A stretch of DNA of 64,000 bases from Chrysopilus asiliformis (taxonomy: Eukaryota > Arthropoda > Insecta > Diptera > Rhagionidae), in NCBI GenBank assembly GCA_964034945.1, contig OZ035960.1, positions 14,263,903-14,327,902 on the forward strand. Reading direction: 5' to 3'. The notes below the pieces were generated by a model, which had not been told where the DNA came from, searched no databases, and was given only the letters and a program-made list of their open reading frames with translations. The translations under genes were made by a program, and so were the position numbers. This document shows, piece by piece, positions 23,339 through 35,538 of this stretch; the stretch's first letter is position 1; every line of letters begins with the position of its first letter.

Positions 23339-24122
23339 TTTTTTTTTCGTTGTCATTCCGGGATAAGAAGAGCAACAAACTTTTTATAGAAAAGCAAACC
23401 GGATATAGACGAAAACCACAGGAAAAAAATAATAAATATGCGCTGCGCCGCAGGCAAAATTTTTCAAACCGCATACGGTGAAGGCGTTCATCATCATACT
23501 AATATATAAAAATGAGTTGCTGTCTGTCCGTCTGTTCCTCTTTCACGCAAAAACGGTTGAACCGATTGACTTGAAATTTGGCACGAGTGTTTGTGGTAGT
23601 TCTGGTTCCAACATAGGCATACGAAAAAATTGCGCGAGGGGTGGGGGGAGTAAGGGGAGGGGGTAAAGTAATTTCGAAACTAAGTTATGTTACTCTTTCG
23701 CGGGGAAACTACTAAACCGATTGGCCTGAAATTTGGCATAGATGTTCGTCGGGGGTCCAGCCCCAACATAGACCCATTAAAAAGTAGCCCGAGAGATGGG
23801 GGAGTAAGCGGAGGGGATGCAAGTGCTGGAATTTTTTGTTAGTTTGATAATTATTTTCCGAAGAGAAAAAACTCACGAACAGCATGCAGGCTACCTAATT
23901 TTTAACCAACTGAATTTAGTTTTTCTACGTTTTTTGGGCCGCAGGTGAAAAAAATGTACTTTGGAGCACCATACATCTGAAATAGAGCACGATTTGCATA
24001 TTTAGTGATTATTTTTTCTATCCTGATCACACTAATTTGAACAAAAGTTTAGTTCCGGGACGCGCCGTGACAACATGTCTAAATCCGGGAGTGGCCCGAC
24101 CATTCCAGGACTTATGGTCACC
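23339..24122. mobile_element. Element with GGTGACCATA ends (hAT-like?), carrying Helitron copy H2
   Basis: Left end GGTGACCATA and right end TATGGTCACC are inverted. CCGGGAT lies shortly inside the left end and ATCCGGGA inside the right. Ends of this kind are frequent on hAT MITEs, but no 8-bp duplication could be shown, so the class is uncertain. A Helitron-like copy is inserted at 23494. Related single ends occur at 21240, 25753 and 40315. Confidence 0.5.
23494..23925 (+). mobile_element. Helitron-like copy H2, 3'-truncated
   Basis: Starts TCATACTAATATATAAAAAT after an A, and keeps both ACCGATTGxCxTGAAATTTGGCA blocks and the GGGGGAGTAAG tracts. Similarity runs to CTACCTAATTTTTAACCAACTG. 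The terminal hairpin and CTAG are lost. Confidence 0.75.
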
Positions 24123-26386
24123 TCAACTATCGTGGAAGTAGTAGTGGCCAAAGGAGCAGATCATCGATATCTCCATGGAATCCTCGGGAACCTAGTTTCT
24201 TTGTCGCACCATCCTAATACCACTTCATTATCGCCCTGTAGGATGGAAAACATTTTTATTCTGCGCTATCTTGCACTAACGATAGATGTTGGCATACACG
24301 AATATATTAAGGGGGTTTGGGTGTGGTTTTTAAACCTAGCAAACATTTAAAGCGGTATTTATGGATTATGGCCTCCGGCTGTATGTTAGGCTTCTTTTGG
24401 GATTCCGTCTGAAGAAGCCGTTTCGCGGCGTGTTTTTGCCGATATCCTTTTTTGCAACTGCCTCTCCTTGGTTTCCATTTCGCAATATCATACAGCCATT
24501 CACTGGAGGAGATGCTTGTATTTCCTATGTTACGATTTTAATATTAAACAAAACCAAGCGGAAGAAAAGGTCTTGTTTTGTGTGTGTGGTTTTTTTTTTG
24601 TGAATTTCCGTTTTTTTTTTGGCCTTTGCTAAACTTGCAGATCTTGTGGCGCCAAGAAACAAGGCCCATGTTTTTAATGTTGCCGTGGTTTGGCATTTTT
24701 TTTAAGCTTAAGCTACAAACTGGCATTTACGCAAGTTCCCAGGAGTAGTTCATTACTGATTCATAATACGTAAAAGTTTTGTACAAGAAATTAGACTCGT
24801 ACACACAGAAAAATAAAAACATCGCAAGAAAAATAATAAACTTCGAAATAACGAAAGGGATGAATCGTCTAAGTAGATTTCAGGCGAGGCGTCGAAATGG
24901 GAGCTTGATAAAGAAAACCACCAGGATAATGACTCATTAAGAGTGCCTTTGGTTCCGTGGAATAAGAACAGCCAAAAGTTGATTGATTGCCCAACGAATT
25001 ATTTTTGCGGGGAATTTCGCTGTTTTTCGTGTCATGACAAAGCATACACCATGAAAGATGTTGAAGTTGAGCGGCTGAATTTATTTAATAAGCTCTGATC
25101 CAAAAATATGATAATAGCAGAGGCTCCTTTTCGTAGCAAATATTTGGAGAACGAGTCGCAATTAAAATCACTTGTTTCAATCTTTGTGTTTTAAATTATG
25201 GTTTATTTGTCTTATTAACTTGCGTTTAAGTTGCCAAAAAGTGGCGTATTTGTAGAAAGTTAAGTAAAGTTTATTATTAATTTATAAATAAACGTCAAAT
25301 GTGTGAAATGACATGAAAGCTCAAAAACCTTGTCACTTTTTAAGGATATTTCATTTTCCCATTTGCATATCCTGTCTTTAGTGATGCATTTACTTAATTG
25401 AAACTTCCTGATTTAAAATGTAATTGCTTTAAAATTGCAAAGCTTCATTCGTATCCATTTATTTGATATTTCAGGCCACTAAAACTATTAAAGATGCATT
25501 CGGGACAATTTACAGAGTGCAGCCAGCCGCAAAATTGTGTCGCTCCAAAGAAACTTTTGGATCTGTATTTAACAGCAACCGAAAACCACAATTTGCATTC
25601 AATGATTATGGTAAAGCTTGTATGTACAGTTGAATCAGGTTGCACTCAAAAAATGAAAATTGAAGCTAAAGCTTTAATTTGAAATGGGAATCATTACAAA
25701 CTCATACACTTTGAATAAATTATTTTATAATTGTTGGACGAATTGCATTCACATAAGGCTAGGGTGACCATACGTCCCGATTTGGCTGGGATAGTCCCGC
25801 AATTAGGCATGTTGTTATGGCGTCCCGGGAAGAAAACTTTTGTCCGGTGTTTTTTAACTAAGTGTCATAATAGTGTTATAATAACAATTTTCTACAAATC
25901 GCAATATTGTTTCAAAAAAAAAAAAAAAAAAAAAAAAAATTGCCTGCGGCGCGTTTGTCTTCAGTGCGGATTCTACAATTTCCGTCGCCATTAATTCTGG
26001 AATATAAAGGGCGCTAAAAAATATGTTAATTTTCGCTCGGGACTGTATAGCTTTTGATTTAAATCTTTGCGCCGCATTTGGTTTAAAAATCTTCGCCTAT
26101 GGCGCACCCTTATTAATCGTTTATGCTTGGTTTTCGTCCAAGTAAAGATTTTCTATCTTCAATTATTTTTGTTTCATTTGTGTTCCGATTCAGTCAATTT
26201 TCTTGTCTGTCAAAATCAAGTATACCAGCGCTGACTACGAAAATGGTATACCAGCAATGTCTTGTCAGTAAAACTGGCAAACCAGATTGGCACACATTTG
26301 CTTTTTAGCAGAAATAAAAGTTAGTGTAGTTCCTGTGTAAGTGGCATTTAACTTCAGTTTTGGGAACAAATTCTGTGTTTCATGCG
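24123..26386. other. Unassigned stretch with a long A run
   Basis: A run of about 26 A lies at 25914..25939, followed by CCTGCGGCGC (25944). A lone hAT-like end GGGTGACCATACGTCCCG is at 25753. The plus-strand frames at 24075 and 24361 have no recognised domain; the first begins inside the preceding element. Confidence 0.45.
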
Positions 26387-26841
26387 GCGGTCACACGACG
26401 CTGTTTCGCCAGCGCTAGTGGGTGTTTGGCTGTTAGCAGCCGTTTCCGCAGCACCGTGTGAACCCTAGTGCGTTGCTACTACCAGCAGCAGCGTGATGAT
26501 TTTAGTAGCGCTAGTGAAGTAGAGACGGTTCTACTTTGCCAGCGCTACTAGGGATCACGTGACCCTGTCACATGGTTTCTGAGCTGTCAAAAGTCTGATA
26601 AGTGGTAAAGTTTGTTTATTGTAACTTGTTATTTTAGGTTTATTTATTTAAATTTGTGTGTAACGTTTATTATTTAAAAAAATCGCCCAGATTCAAATGT
26701 CAAACCACTGTTTTGCTACTTGCTAGCGCTACTAAAGTATAAATCGTGTGAACCCTCTCAGTACGCTGGCTGCTTTTATTATTTGCCAGCGCTACTAACC
26801 AACAGCAGCCAGCCGCTGGCAAAACAGCGTCGTGTGACCGC
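26387..26841. mobile_element. MITE with GCGGTCACACGACGCTGTTT ends
   Basis: Left end GCGGTCACACGACGCTGTTT and right end AAACAGCGTCGTGTGACCGC are inverted, continuing as CGCCAGCG and CGCTGGCA. Inside, AGCGCTA (or its complement) recurs five times: about 26413, 26504, 26540, 26723 and 26789. The target duplication is unclear, so the superfamily is open. The element is GC-richer than its surroundings. Confidence 0.75.
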
Positions 26842-28112
26842 GGCATAACGCGTTGGCTGCCGTGTAACTCATTTGTGATTCTGTTATTTTTGGAACAAAA
26901 GAATATTCACCTGCGGCGCAAATTGTTCACTTTTGATCTCTTATCTATTTGGTTTTCGAACATAATCTTATAATTTTTAGTAATTATATTTTTAGGTTTT
27001 CCAAATTTTTGTGAACAATGGTATAAAAAGATTGGCAAACACTGTACTAGCAAAATGACAAATTCTAAATGTTCACATTCAATTTTTTGAACAAAAACAT
27101 GGTTATGCTCTGGTTATGCTATCATTATATTAAAATTGTTATTCTGCTGGTACCTATATCCTTGCATATCCTTAACATTTATGTTGATGATGACGTTTTA
27201 TAAGCGGGAAGGATTCTAGTACTTAGTACTTGAAGATTGTGAAAAAAATTAAATACCCCATATACATACATATTCTAAGAAATTTCCAACATTAACTCTG
27301 ACTGACTTTGGACAAAGCATCGTATAGAAACAGAACCAATTTATGTAGATATCGTTGTAATTATGGAGAGAAACTTTAATTGGGTCGAGGTTTCGTAAAG
27401 TACTTCATTAGAACCTTGGTTAGACGACCATCAATGGAAATCTATACCTTTCATCAATTTTCAGCTCTTATATGGAAATTACATTCGTCTACCTAGTTTA
27501 AAATTTATTTATGGGGATAATGAACATTGTCTGCCATCATAAAGTTTTCTCCTTTACACCCATGCAGGCAGTAATGAAAAGAATTCAAGGCGAATTCTAT
27601 TGAACAAAGTTAAATTTGTAATGCATATTCTTTGGTTTCGATGATTTACATATCTATGACTTCATGTGGTTTTATGTCCGATACATCCTAATGCTCCGTC
27701 TCTTACCTAGTTTATAAAGTATGGGTTTTATGTGACCTCGGTGTTTTTTTCTAAGGGGATATTCATAAAATGCGTCACAGTTTTAGTGAGGAGCGGAGGG
27801 GATTCTAAACTTCATACAAAAAAAAGGGGGGGGGGGGGGTGAAGGTGTCCGAAAAACCGGAAATTAGCGTGTTGTATTTCTTTAAAAGCGCTTCAGGATT
27901 CGTTTGAAAGATTTTTCTTATCTGTCTAATAAAGAACTAATGAAGCCACACTTTTGGAAGTAGAGAAAAATGTTTGAAAAGGGATTCCGGCATGTTGTCC
28001 CGGAGTTTTACCTGCGGCGCAATTTTTGTAGTATTTGGAAAACATAAAACACCCATAACACTTTTTATATAGTCGCAAACAAAAATTGAATTAAAAATTT
28101 AACGCTTAATAT
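26842..28112. other. Unassigned stretch with a piggyBac-like terminus
   Basis: TAACGCGTTGGCTGCCGTGT at 26846 resembles the P1/P2 end, but no matching right end was found. A minor repeat at 26911..27000 is shared with 22390. GC-rich tracts lie at 27825..27840 (G run) and 28012 (CCTGCGGCGC). No gene is seen. Confidence 0.45.
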
Positions 28113-28719
28113 AAACATAACAAAAGCTATAATTGCCAATCTGGCAATCATTGGAGACCCGTATGGTGATCGTATCAAAATTCGAACAGTTATACCAAAA
28201 TTCCACTTTGAAGTCAAACTTTCCAATAAGATTTTTTAAAATTTATTCCAATCGGATTTTGATGTATGGAAGTTTTATGTAGAATCATATCCTGAATAAC
28301 TTTTGTTCTTGCACTTTTTTCATAAGATGCACCGTTTTTGAGATATTCACAAAAAAACGTTTTCGTTCGTATGGGGGTACCCCCCCCCCTCCCCCCCCCC
28401 TCCCCCCCCCCCTCCCCCCCCCCCCCACCCTCCACCCCCTAATGGTCCATTTTTGCCCATTAACGAACTTAGCCTTGCATTTTACGAAAAACGAATCTGC
28501 GCAAAATTTCAAGTCTGTAGCTCAATCCGTGCGCCCGCAATCCGCGCCACAGACAGACAGACAGACAGACAGACGGACGGACATGCAAAAATCAATTTTT
28601 TTTAATTATTCTAAACTCACTGGTGTAATTCATTTTTGTGTGTGATGACGGGATCTTAGCGTTACAAACGGTAAGGCAAAGTTAATATACCCTTTGGTTT
28701 CACCATACGGGTATAAAAA
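28113..28719 (-). mobile_element. DINE-A copy A4 with expanded C tract
   Basis: Collinear with A3 and A7 from AAACATAACAAAAGC to ACGGGTATAAAAA. At the site where A3 and A7 have GGGGGGTACCCCCC, this copy has about 60 bp of nearly pure C with scattered T (28378..28437). The microsatellite is mostly CAGA units. Confidence 0.85.
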
Positions 28720-28929
28720 TAGCTTCGCACTTGTCCGCACTTCGTCCGCACTTTTCCGATCGGTTTCTCTAAACAAAAATATCAGTTGTGGTCAACACAA
28801 AACTTTCTTCTACAAAATCTACGACCCTGCGCAATTTACGCTAGAGCCCTGTCGCGTTGTCAACCTAAGACGACCTCCCAATAAATTCTGGGTTTATTCA
28901 AAAATATCAAAAACGTACAAAATTTGAGA

Positions 28930-29658
28930 TAACTTGAGAACTGTAAAAGATATCAATTTACGGTAAATGGCAAAAAGGTCGAAAATTTTAACAATTAGTT
29001 TGTCGAAAAATCGTTAGTTTGCAAATTATTCGCAAACATATGATTTTTTACATATTAATGAAAATATCTCAATAACGGTAAAAGATATCGGATAACGGTA
29101 AAAGACAAAATTGTGCCGAATACCATTCTCATTAATTCACTTCATACATTCAGTCAGCAAAAACCCGTTAGTTTTCGAGATAATCACAAAAAACTGTTGT
29201 TTTGGAAATAACAGTTTATCTCGATAACAGGTGGAGATATCGAGTTATAGCTAAAGACAAAAGTGTGGAAAATTTTGTTTTCTCCAAGTTTTGTCATACT
29301 TAAGGCCACTAAAAAACGCGTAGTTTGGGAGTAAATCGAGAAAAACGAAATTGCGATTTTTGAAAAACCGCCATTTTGGATATTTCCGGTTAACGGATTT
29401 CCACCAAAAGTTGATAGGATCGTCCCATTTCAGGACCCAACATGCCTATAAAATTTCATGGCGCTAGCTCTATTAGTGTTTGAGAAATCTTGTACACAGA
29501 CTGACAGACAGACTGACAGACAGACAGAAAGACATTTTTTAAATATGACTCCAATCGACTCAGGAGTGATCGGGAAATGTTTTTTAGGCAAAATTAAGAG
29601 GTCGAAATTTTTCATGAATACAATACTTTATTATACTCCGTAGAAGAAAGTAAAAAAG
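28930..29658 (-). mobile_element. DINE-like family B, fullest copy
   Basis: In element orientation it starts TTTTTTACTTTCTTCTACGG, with a partly paired AAAGTATTGT following. Then come GTCTTTCTGTCTGTCTGTC (29508..29533), CATGAAATTTTATAGG, and blocks shared with 19600..20148. This parallels DINE-A: T-run, short 5' hairpin, then a CTGT-type microsatellite. Confidence 0.7.
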
Positions 29659-31825
29659 TTGGTCACCCTCTGTTTTTCGTTGTCTTATCCGAGAACAAAA
29701 TACTGAGGGTCGTATATCAAACAATCTTATATCGAGGCGTCTTAAATCGAGGCGTCTTAAATCGAGGGATGCATTTTTGAATTTCCGATTTTTGTTTTTT
29801 CGAATTCTTGAGTCAACCTAAATTTAAATTTCCTGTATATTATTGTAATGGCGCTACACAGAGCTTTGGTACAAGGACGTCATATCGATTATCTAAAAAA
29901 TTAACTTTCTATTGTATTTCATTAACACATTCACAAAATAACTCTTTTGTTGGCGGGAAATGTTTAAATATTATCTCAGAATGGCGTGAAAAAGTTCGTC
30001 CTGCCATAACAACAGTTAAAAGTTAATTTTGGTATCGTGAATGTTAGACCAATCTAAACTTTTAAATGAGCTTCTGGCCAGAACAAAAACCCTTCATTAA
30101 TTTACTGTACGTAAATACGGTGGTAAACTTTTATCCAAGTTAAAAACTATATTATAATTGTTTTTGAACTAACCAACCGAAATTTGAAAATCGTTTTTAT
30201 ATCTACACTAGCAAAAACAATAGCATACTAAAACATTTGAAAGTTATTTTCAACTGCAACTAATTAAACCATCTTAAATTTATTTTGAATAAAGTTTTAC
30301 GCTGAACGAATGAGAAATGAACAAATGTGTTGGCTTTTGAATACATTTTGAAGAAGTCAGTCCCATTCAATGATGACGACACACCGAAATGAGCAAATTG
30401 AGTATGAGCGGAATAAGCACTGGAATATGTTTGGGGAGTTCCTATGGGGTATGGAATAACAAATGCGTTCAATCTGTACAAGTTTCCGAAATTTGCTTTG
30501 ATAACGAGTAAACAGACGTGAACAGATTTTAAGTTGTGACGAGATTTTGGGGGATGAATGAATCCATGTTGCCAGAGTGTCTTGTTTCAAAGTTCCAGAG
30601 CCGCACCTCTTCTAAATATAATATAGTTAGTTCCCTTCCAACAAATCCCTCGAATGTGATATACGGTTTTAGCTCTAACTAAACAAAAGAATCATGTTTC
30701 TATAAGTTTCGTGTTAATCAACTATAAATATAGTGTGTGTAGCAGCTAATCAAGAAATATGTTTGCTAGACGTGAACGTTTGTTTGCACAACCCTTTTTC
30801 AAAATCAATGCTAAGAAATATTTTCGTGCGGAAATATCCCCTAGATGACGTATAATGGCGTAAATTGATAAGTTGCTAAGATTGTTGATACTTGATGGGA
30901 ATCTCCAGAGACACGAATCTGTCGCGATGGAAAACTCATTTGAATAGGCAATGGGAAAAACCCTTTGATGTATGAATAAAACTTTTGAATATCTGGCGTT
31001 ATATAAGGAAAATCATACATGACTGCCACCTGATATGATATGCTCCCTATTTTATATACGATCATATTTTGACGAGAAACGTCGGTCTGATATACACGTA
31101 TCGCATCAAGTCTGGATGGATAATAATAATAGTAGGCACTTTCTACCTGTCCTCCATTGAAGATATGATGTGATAATGTCGCCTATAGTGTCAGTCAGCA
31201 ATAGCGCGAAGACGATAGCGTACATATAGATATATGAAGTTTCCTAAGGGAGCGAAATTTACTATTGATAGGACTGCTATACGAGTATATACATTTGTCT
31301 ATACATACAGCCGAAATTCTATTCAAATTTAAACAGGTGAAAATTCGTTTTTCACGGCACAATGCTTATTTGATTGATTACTAAGAAAATTATAATGTTA
31401 TACATTTTCATGATAACTAAAACTTATTGAACTGAAATTCGCTGATTTTAATAATGTTAAATATTTTTGTTGTACTTTTCATCGTTTTATGGGACACACA
31501 AAATAATTAGCTTTCGTTAAATATCATTTTAGCGATAAATTTGTTATCATGATTATATTATAATTTTGAAAACAAATTTGATAGCAGATGCAATTATGTC
31601 TGACAAGTCACCAATCTTGTATATTGGTGACAATATACACGCTGGATGGAATTCCATAAAACTCGGTATGTAAGTTACCATGCTATGTCTGAAAACATTT
31701 TTTTTGCGTTCTCAAAAACGGTGCATCGTATCGAAAAAGTCAATAAGACAAAAAGTGTTTAGAATACAATTTTATTTAATATACCCCCCCCCCCCTCTCC
31801 ACACCTCATACAACTGCAATAAAAG
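29659..31825. other. Unassigned stretch
   Basis: GGTCACCCT at 29662 resembles the hAT-like terminus. TCTTAAATCGAGG repeats at about 29737 and 29753. Minus-strand frames at 30260..30590 and 30841..31065 (the latter preceded by a Tyr-run from an ATT repeat) have no recognised domain. A C-run lies at 31786..31795. Confidence 0.45.
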
Positions 31826-32312
31826 TAATAAGGAAACATAAGAAAAGCTACAATTGCCAGGGACCACTCGTCAAATACTCTCTATGATGACAAAATTTTT
31901 ATGAAAAAAGTCATTTATATCGGAGAGGACTGGTCCGATTGGATTTTGATGTGTAGAGCAGTTATGTAAAACTATATTCTAAGCACATTTCATCTTCAGA
32001 AAAATTTTCAATTACCACTCACCGTTTTCAAGAAAATCGCAAAAAACTGTTTCGAGAAGGGGGTTCAATTTTGTCCGTTCAAGAACTTGGCCTAGCCATT
32101 TACGAGAAACGCAACTATACAAAATTTCAAGTCTCTAACTCAATCCTCTCGAAAGCTTTGGTGATCTCGGACAGATGGGCAAAATCTTTTGTCATCTCTA
32201 AACACCCTATTGTAGTTCATTTTTGTGTACGTCGATTGGTTCGATGTGTTACAAACGGTGTACTAAATCTGATATACTTCTATATAACTCTCACATAGAG
32301 TATAAAAAAGTG
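31826..32312 (-). mobile_element. Diverged DINE-like element (family C)
   Basis: Same order of blocks as DINE-A but low identity: AACATAAGAAAAGCTACAATTGCCAG, CCGATTGGATTTTGATGT, CACCGTTTTCAAGAAAATCGC, TACGAGAAACGCAACTATAC, AAATTTCAAGTCTCTAACTC, CTCATTTTTGTGTACGT-like text, and a final GAGTATAAAAAAG. The microsatellite is reduced to a single CGGACAGATGG. Confidence 0.65.
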
Positions 32313-32383
32313 TTTAAAACACAATTTTTCACGCTATATTTGAATCGGCACGGCGTCACTGTTGACGAATTATAGCTTCACAA

Positions 32384-32944
32384 TTTTTATACCCGTATGG
32401 TGAAACCAAAGGGTATACTAACTTTGCCTTACCGTTTGTAACGCTAAGATCCCGTCATCACACACAAAAATGAATTACACCAGAGTGTTTAGAATGATGA
32501 AAAAAGTTGAATTTAGCATGTCCGTCCGTCCGTCTGTCTGTCTGTCCGTCCGTCTGTGGCGCGGATTGCGGGCGCACGGATTGAGCTAGAGACTTGAAAT
32601 TTTGCACAGATCCGTTTTTTGTAAAATGCGAGGCTAAGTTCGTTAATGGGAAAAAATGGACCATTAGGGGGGGTACCCCCCATACGAACGAAATCCGTTT
32701 TTTGTGAATATCTCAAAAACGGTGCATCTTATCCAAAAAGTGCAAGAACAAAAGTTATTTAGGATATGATTCTACATAAAACTCCCATAGATCAAAATCC
32801 GATTGGAATAAATTTTAAAAAATCTTATTGGAAATTTAGGCTTCAAAGTGGAATTTGGGTACAACTGTTCGAATTTTGATACGAATATCACCATACGGGT
32901 CTCCAATGATTGCCAGATTGGCAATTATAGCTTTTGTTATGTTT
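32384..32944 (+). mobile_element. DINE-A copy A5, reference-quality
   Basis: Starts TTTTTATACCCGTATGGTG. The 5' hairpin is TATACCC paired with GGGTATA around ACCAAA. Then comes GCATGTCCGTCCGTCCGTCT, the GGGGGGTACCCCCC palindrome, a second 13-bp inverted repeat TCACCATACGGGT at 32888..32900 (against ACCCGTATGGTGA at 32391), and a 3' stem-loop ATTGCCAgatTGGCAAT. It ends GCTTTTGTTATGTTT. A subterminal inverted repeat, internal microsatellite and 3' stem-loop are the known layout of DINE-1/INE-1 Helentron-associated elements. No coding frame. Confidence 0.88.
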
Positions 32945-34086
32945 CTTCTAGAAAACGGGGCTGGTTGGGAAAGCAAGGAAGAAATTTTGGTCGTGTTTAT
33001 TGAAGCTTAAAATCCAAAAGCTTAGTATAATATAAAATTCACTTTCTGTCTGTACATTGTGACGATCAATATCATGTTTTGTTTTTAGCATACGTTTTAT
33101 CCTGCAATAATTGTATGTTTATATATAAGTTTTTTCTCAGAAACGGCTCTATACATTTTGATAAAGTTTGGTTACTTATAGTTTTCGGGGACACAAATTT
33201 AATTGCAAGAAAAATTCATTAAGGTCATGACGTGAATATCCTATTTTCCCTTTTTTCGAGTAAATTATCACCAAGCGGTAACGTATCTAATGTTGTAATT
33301 CAAAATTCGGTACGGACAATGCGAATATTCTTCTCGGGAAAATTAGCATGAGGTTTTTTTTGCATCAGGGATTTTGAACCTCATAAAATATCCTGTAGCT
33401 GTGGTATTTCCTTTTAAGGCTGTCAGTATTTAAATTGTGAAATCCCAATACGATATAAAGAAATAGTACGAAAATTCCACCCTGAAAATCACAAAAACTC
33501 TATTGCAAAAAAGCAACAATTTTTTTTTTGTAATTTTTTGGTCACTAAAGCCCTTGAACGAACGCAACAAGTTGTGTTGCAATTTTCCTGCTGTTATTCA
33601 CTTTTGAGCAAATTGAATACAATTTCAAGTGGAAAATAAAAAAAATCAGACACGAGAGTTTTGCAGCACATTTAATAATTTGAATTTTTAACTCGTTTCC
33701 GGATCAATAAGCAATAAAAACACATACACAAGTGTGTGGTATGTATCAGGTATTTATTCGAAATGTGGGCTGATTCAAACAAACTTTTGCCGAACAGAAG
33801 TGCATGCGATTTCCAATAAAAAATTTATCTGGTGACGGCTTTTGTGAATCATTCGATATTTTTACAAAATTTAAATTGCTGTTTTTTTTATGAAAAAAAA
33901 ACTCACTTTTATGTATTCAAGGATTTTACATAAATTCTAAAAGGATATGAATCTGACGTGTACTGCTAGACAATTTTATCTTATTTTCTCGAAAGTTCTA
34001 TCAAAATAACTTTCAGCTTACTTCAGTAAAATGCAATTTACACCAATAGCTTTCTTTTCATGGCGTTACGTAAAGATTCTCGTGTA
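32945..34086. other. AT-rich stretch without recognised genes
   Basis: Only short open frames and A/T runs. No inverted or tandem repeat stood out. Confidence 0.45.
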
Positions 34087-34420
34087 TTTTTACTTTCCTC
34101 TGCTATAAAAGGAAACTATTGTATTCATGATGGGGACCGACTGGAGAACGGGGGCAGATAGAAAATTTCTGATCAGTACAAAATCCGTTTTAGTCAAAAT
34201 TTTATCCGTGCATCTGTCCGTTGTACGTATCTTGAATAACTTCAGAACGCGTTGACCTAGCGACTTGAAATTTTTGTAAATAAGTTTTACAAAAATCGTG
34301 ATTTTCTATCAACTTTTGGAAAAGTAACAGTAACTATAACAGGTACCTCCCATACAATTTTTTTTGGTTTTGAAAAAATACAGTTTTTTGAAAATTTCTC
34401 GAAAACTATGCGCTTGTGGA
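34087..34420 (+). mobile_element. DINE-like family B, 5' half
   Basis: TTTTTACTTTCCTCTGC with the pairing AAAAGGAAACTATTGTATTC, then GGGGGCAGATAGAAA, CATCTGTCCGTTGTACGTAT, and GACTTGAAATTTTTG. Similarity fades in AT-rich sequence near 34420. Confidence 0.6.
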
Positions 34421-35538
34421 AAAAATAAATATAATCAAATTTAAAGGATATAAAATTTTCTACATTTATGCTAAACAGGTTTTTTTTGTATCTCTTCTCT
34501 AACCAAGTTTTCATTTTCAATAAAATTAAGTATCTGTTTAATGTGTAATAGTACACAATATTTTTTTTTATCGTATCGAACATGCTATTAATATAAAATT
34601 GACTAAATTTTATATGAAGACTTTACGATTTTAAAAATGGAAAAATTTGTTCACAAAAGCATTTTATGAAATTCTCTTCCTATATTTGAACAAAAAAATT
34701 TCTGGTTTCTTTATAAATTTTCTCCCACCATTTGTATTTTGTTGTCATCGGCATTTTCTCTAGGGAACTTCTTCCCTTTTTGGAAGTTTATTTTCAGAAA
34801 GTTTAATTTTTGGTCAACGAGCTGATAAAACGAGTTTACAAAATATGCTGTTCTATCAAAAGTTACATTGGAATCGGGGAATACAAAACTTTGTCGTCAA
34901 ATTTTCTGATCACATTTTCCACCTTTCTCAATAATGTTTCGAAGACTTGTGTACTTAGGTGGATTGTGGTCTAACAGTATAAATAGAAATCGAAGAATTG
35001 TTTATTTCCAATAAGTTTCCTAATACTCCATTCTAAAGATTTTTCCATTCATCCACTTTTCACAGGAGACACCTGTCTGACAGTGGCCTATATTCCATAT
35101 AAAAAACACATATAAACAAGTACAGTATTTTTTCGCAAAGTAATTTTCTGTAATGACGGGAAAATTCCGATACGTTAGAAATCGATATCATTTAATTTTA
35201 AATGGCAATGTGTCCGTTTTGACGTCAGGTATTTTCAAATGGCGCCATAAAATATTAAATGGAATTGCAAGGCTGATAAAGAATAGGAATTATACATTAA
35301 ATTATCGGACACAAAATAGAACTACACCAGGGCAGAGAACAAATAATCTAGAGAATAAACTCTTAGAACAAATTTTTAGAGAAATTTTTTCCACTGTGAG
35401 ATGAAGCAAGAGGATCCGATGTAACACGGAAAAAATTATCCATTCGATTCCTCCATCTCATTGAATAGATACGACGAAAATGATTAGAAAATGTTCTCTC
35501 TGCTTCGTACTCCCTAGTCTAAAAGTAATTAACTTTTA
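34421..35538. other. AT-rich stretch without recognised genes
   Basis: The plus-strand frame at 35153..35404 (basic, 83 residues) shows no known domain and no splice partners. Nothing else is supported. Confidence 0.4.

Noticed and set aside
28442..28645. Recurring ~67-residue ORF shared by several DINE-A copies (also at 32458 and 63650)
   Set aside because: Similarity follows the DNA repeat, frames differ among copies, and the C-terminal part is the CAGA microsatellite.
30260..31065. Minus-strand ORFs, one with a Tyr-rich start
   Set aside because: The tyrosines come from an ATT microsatellite; no family signature, start context or splice pair could be defended.
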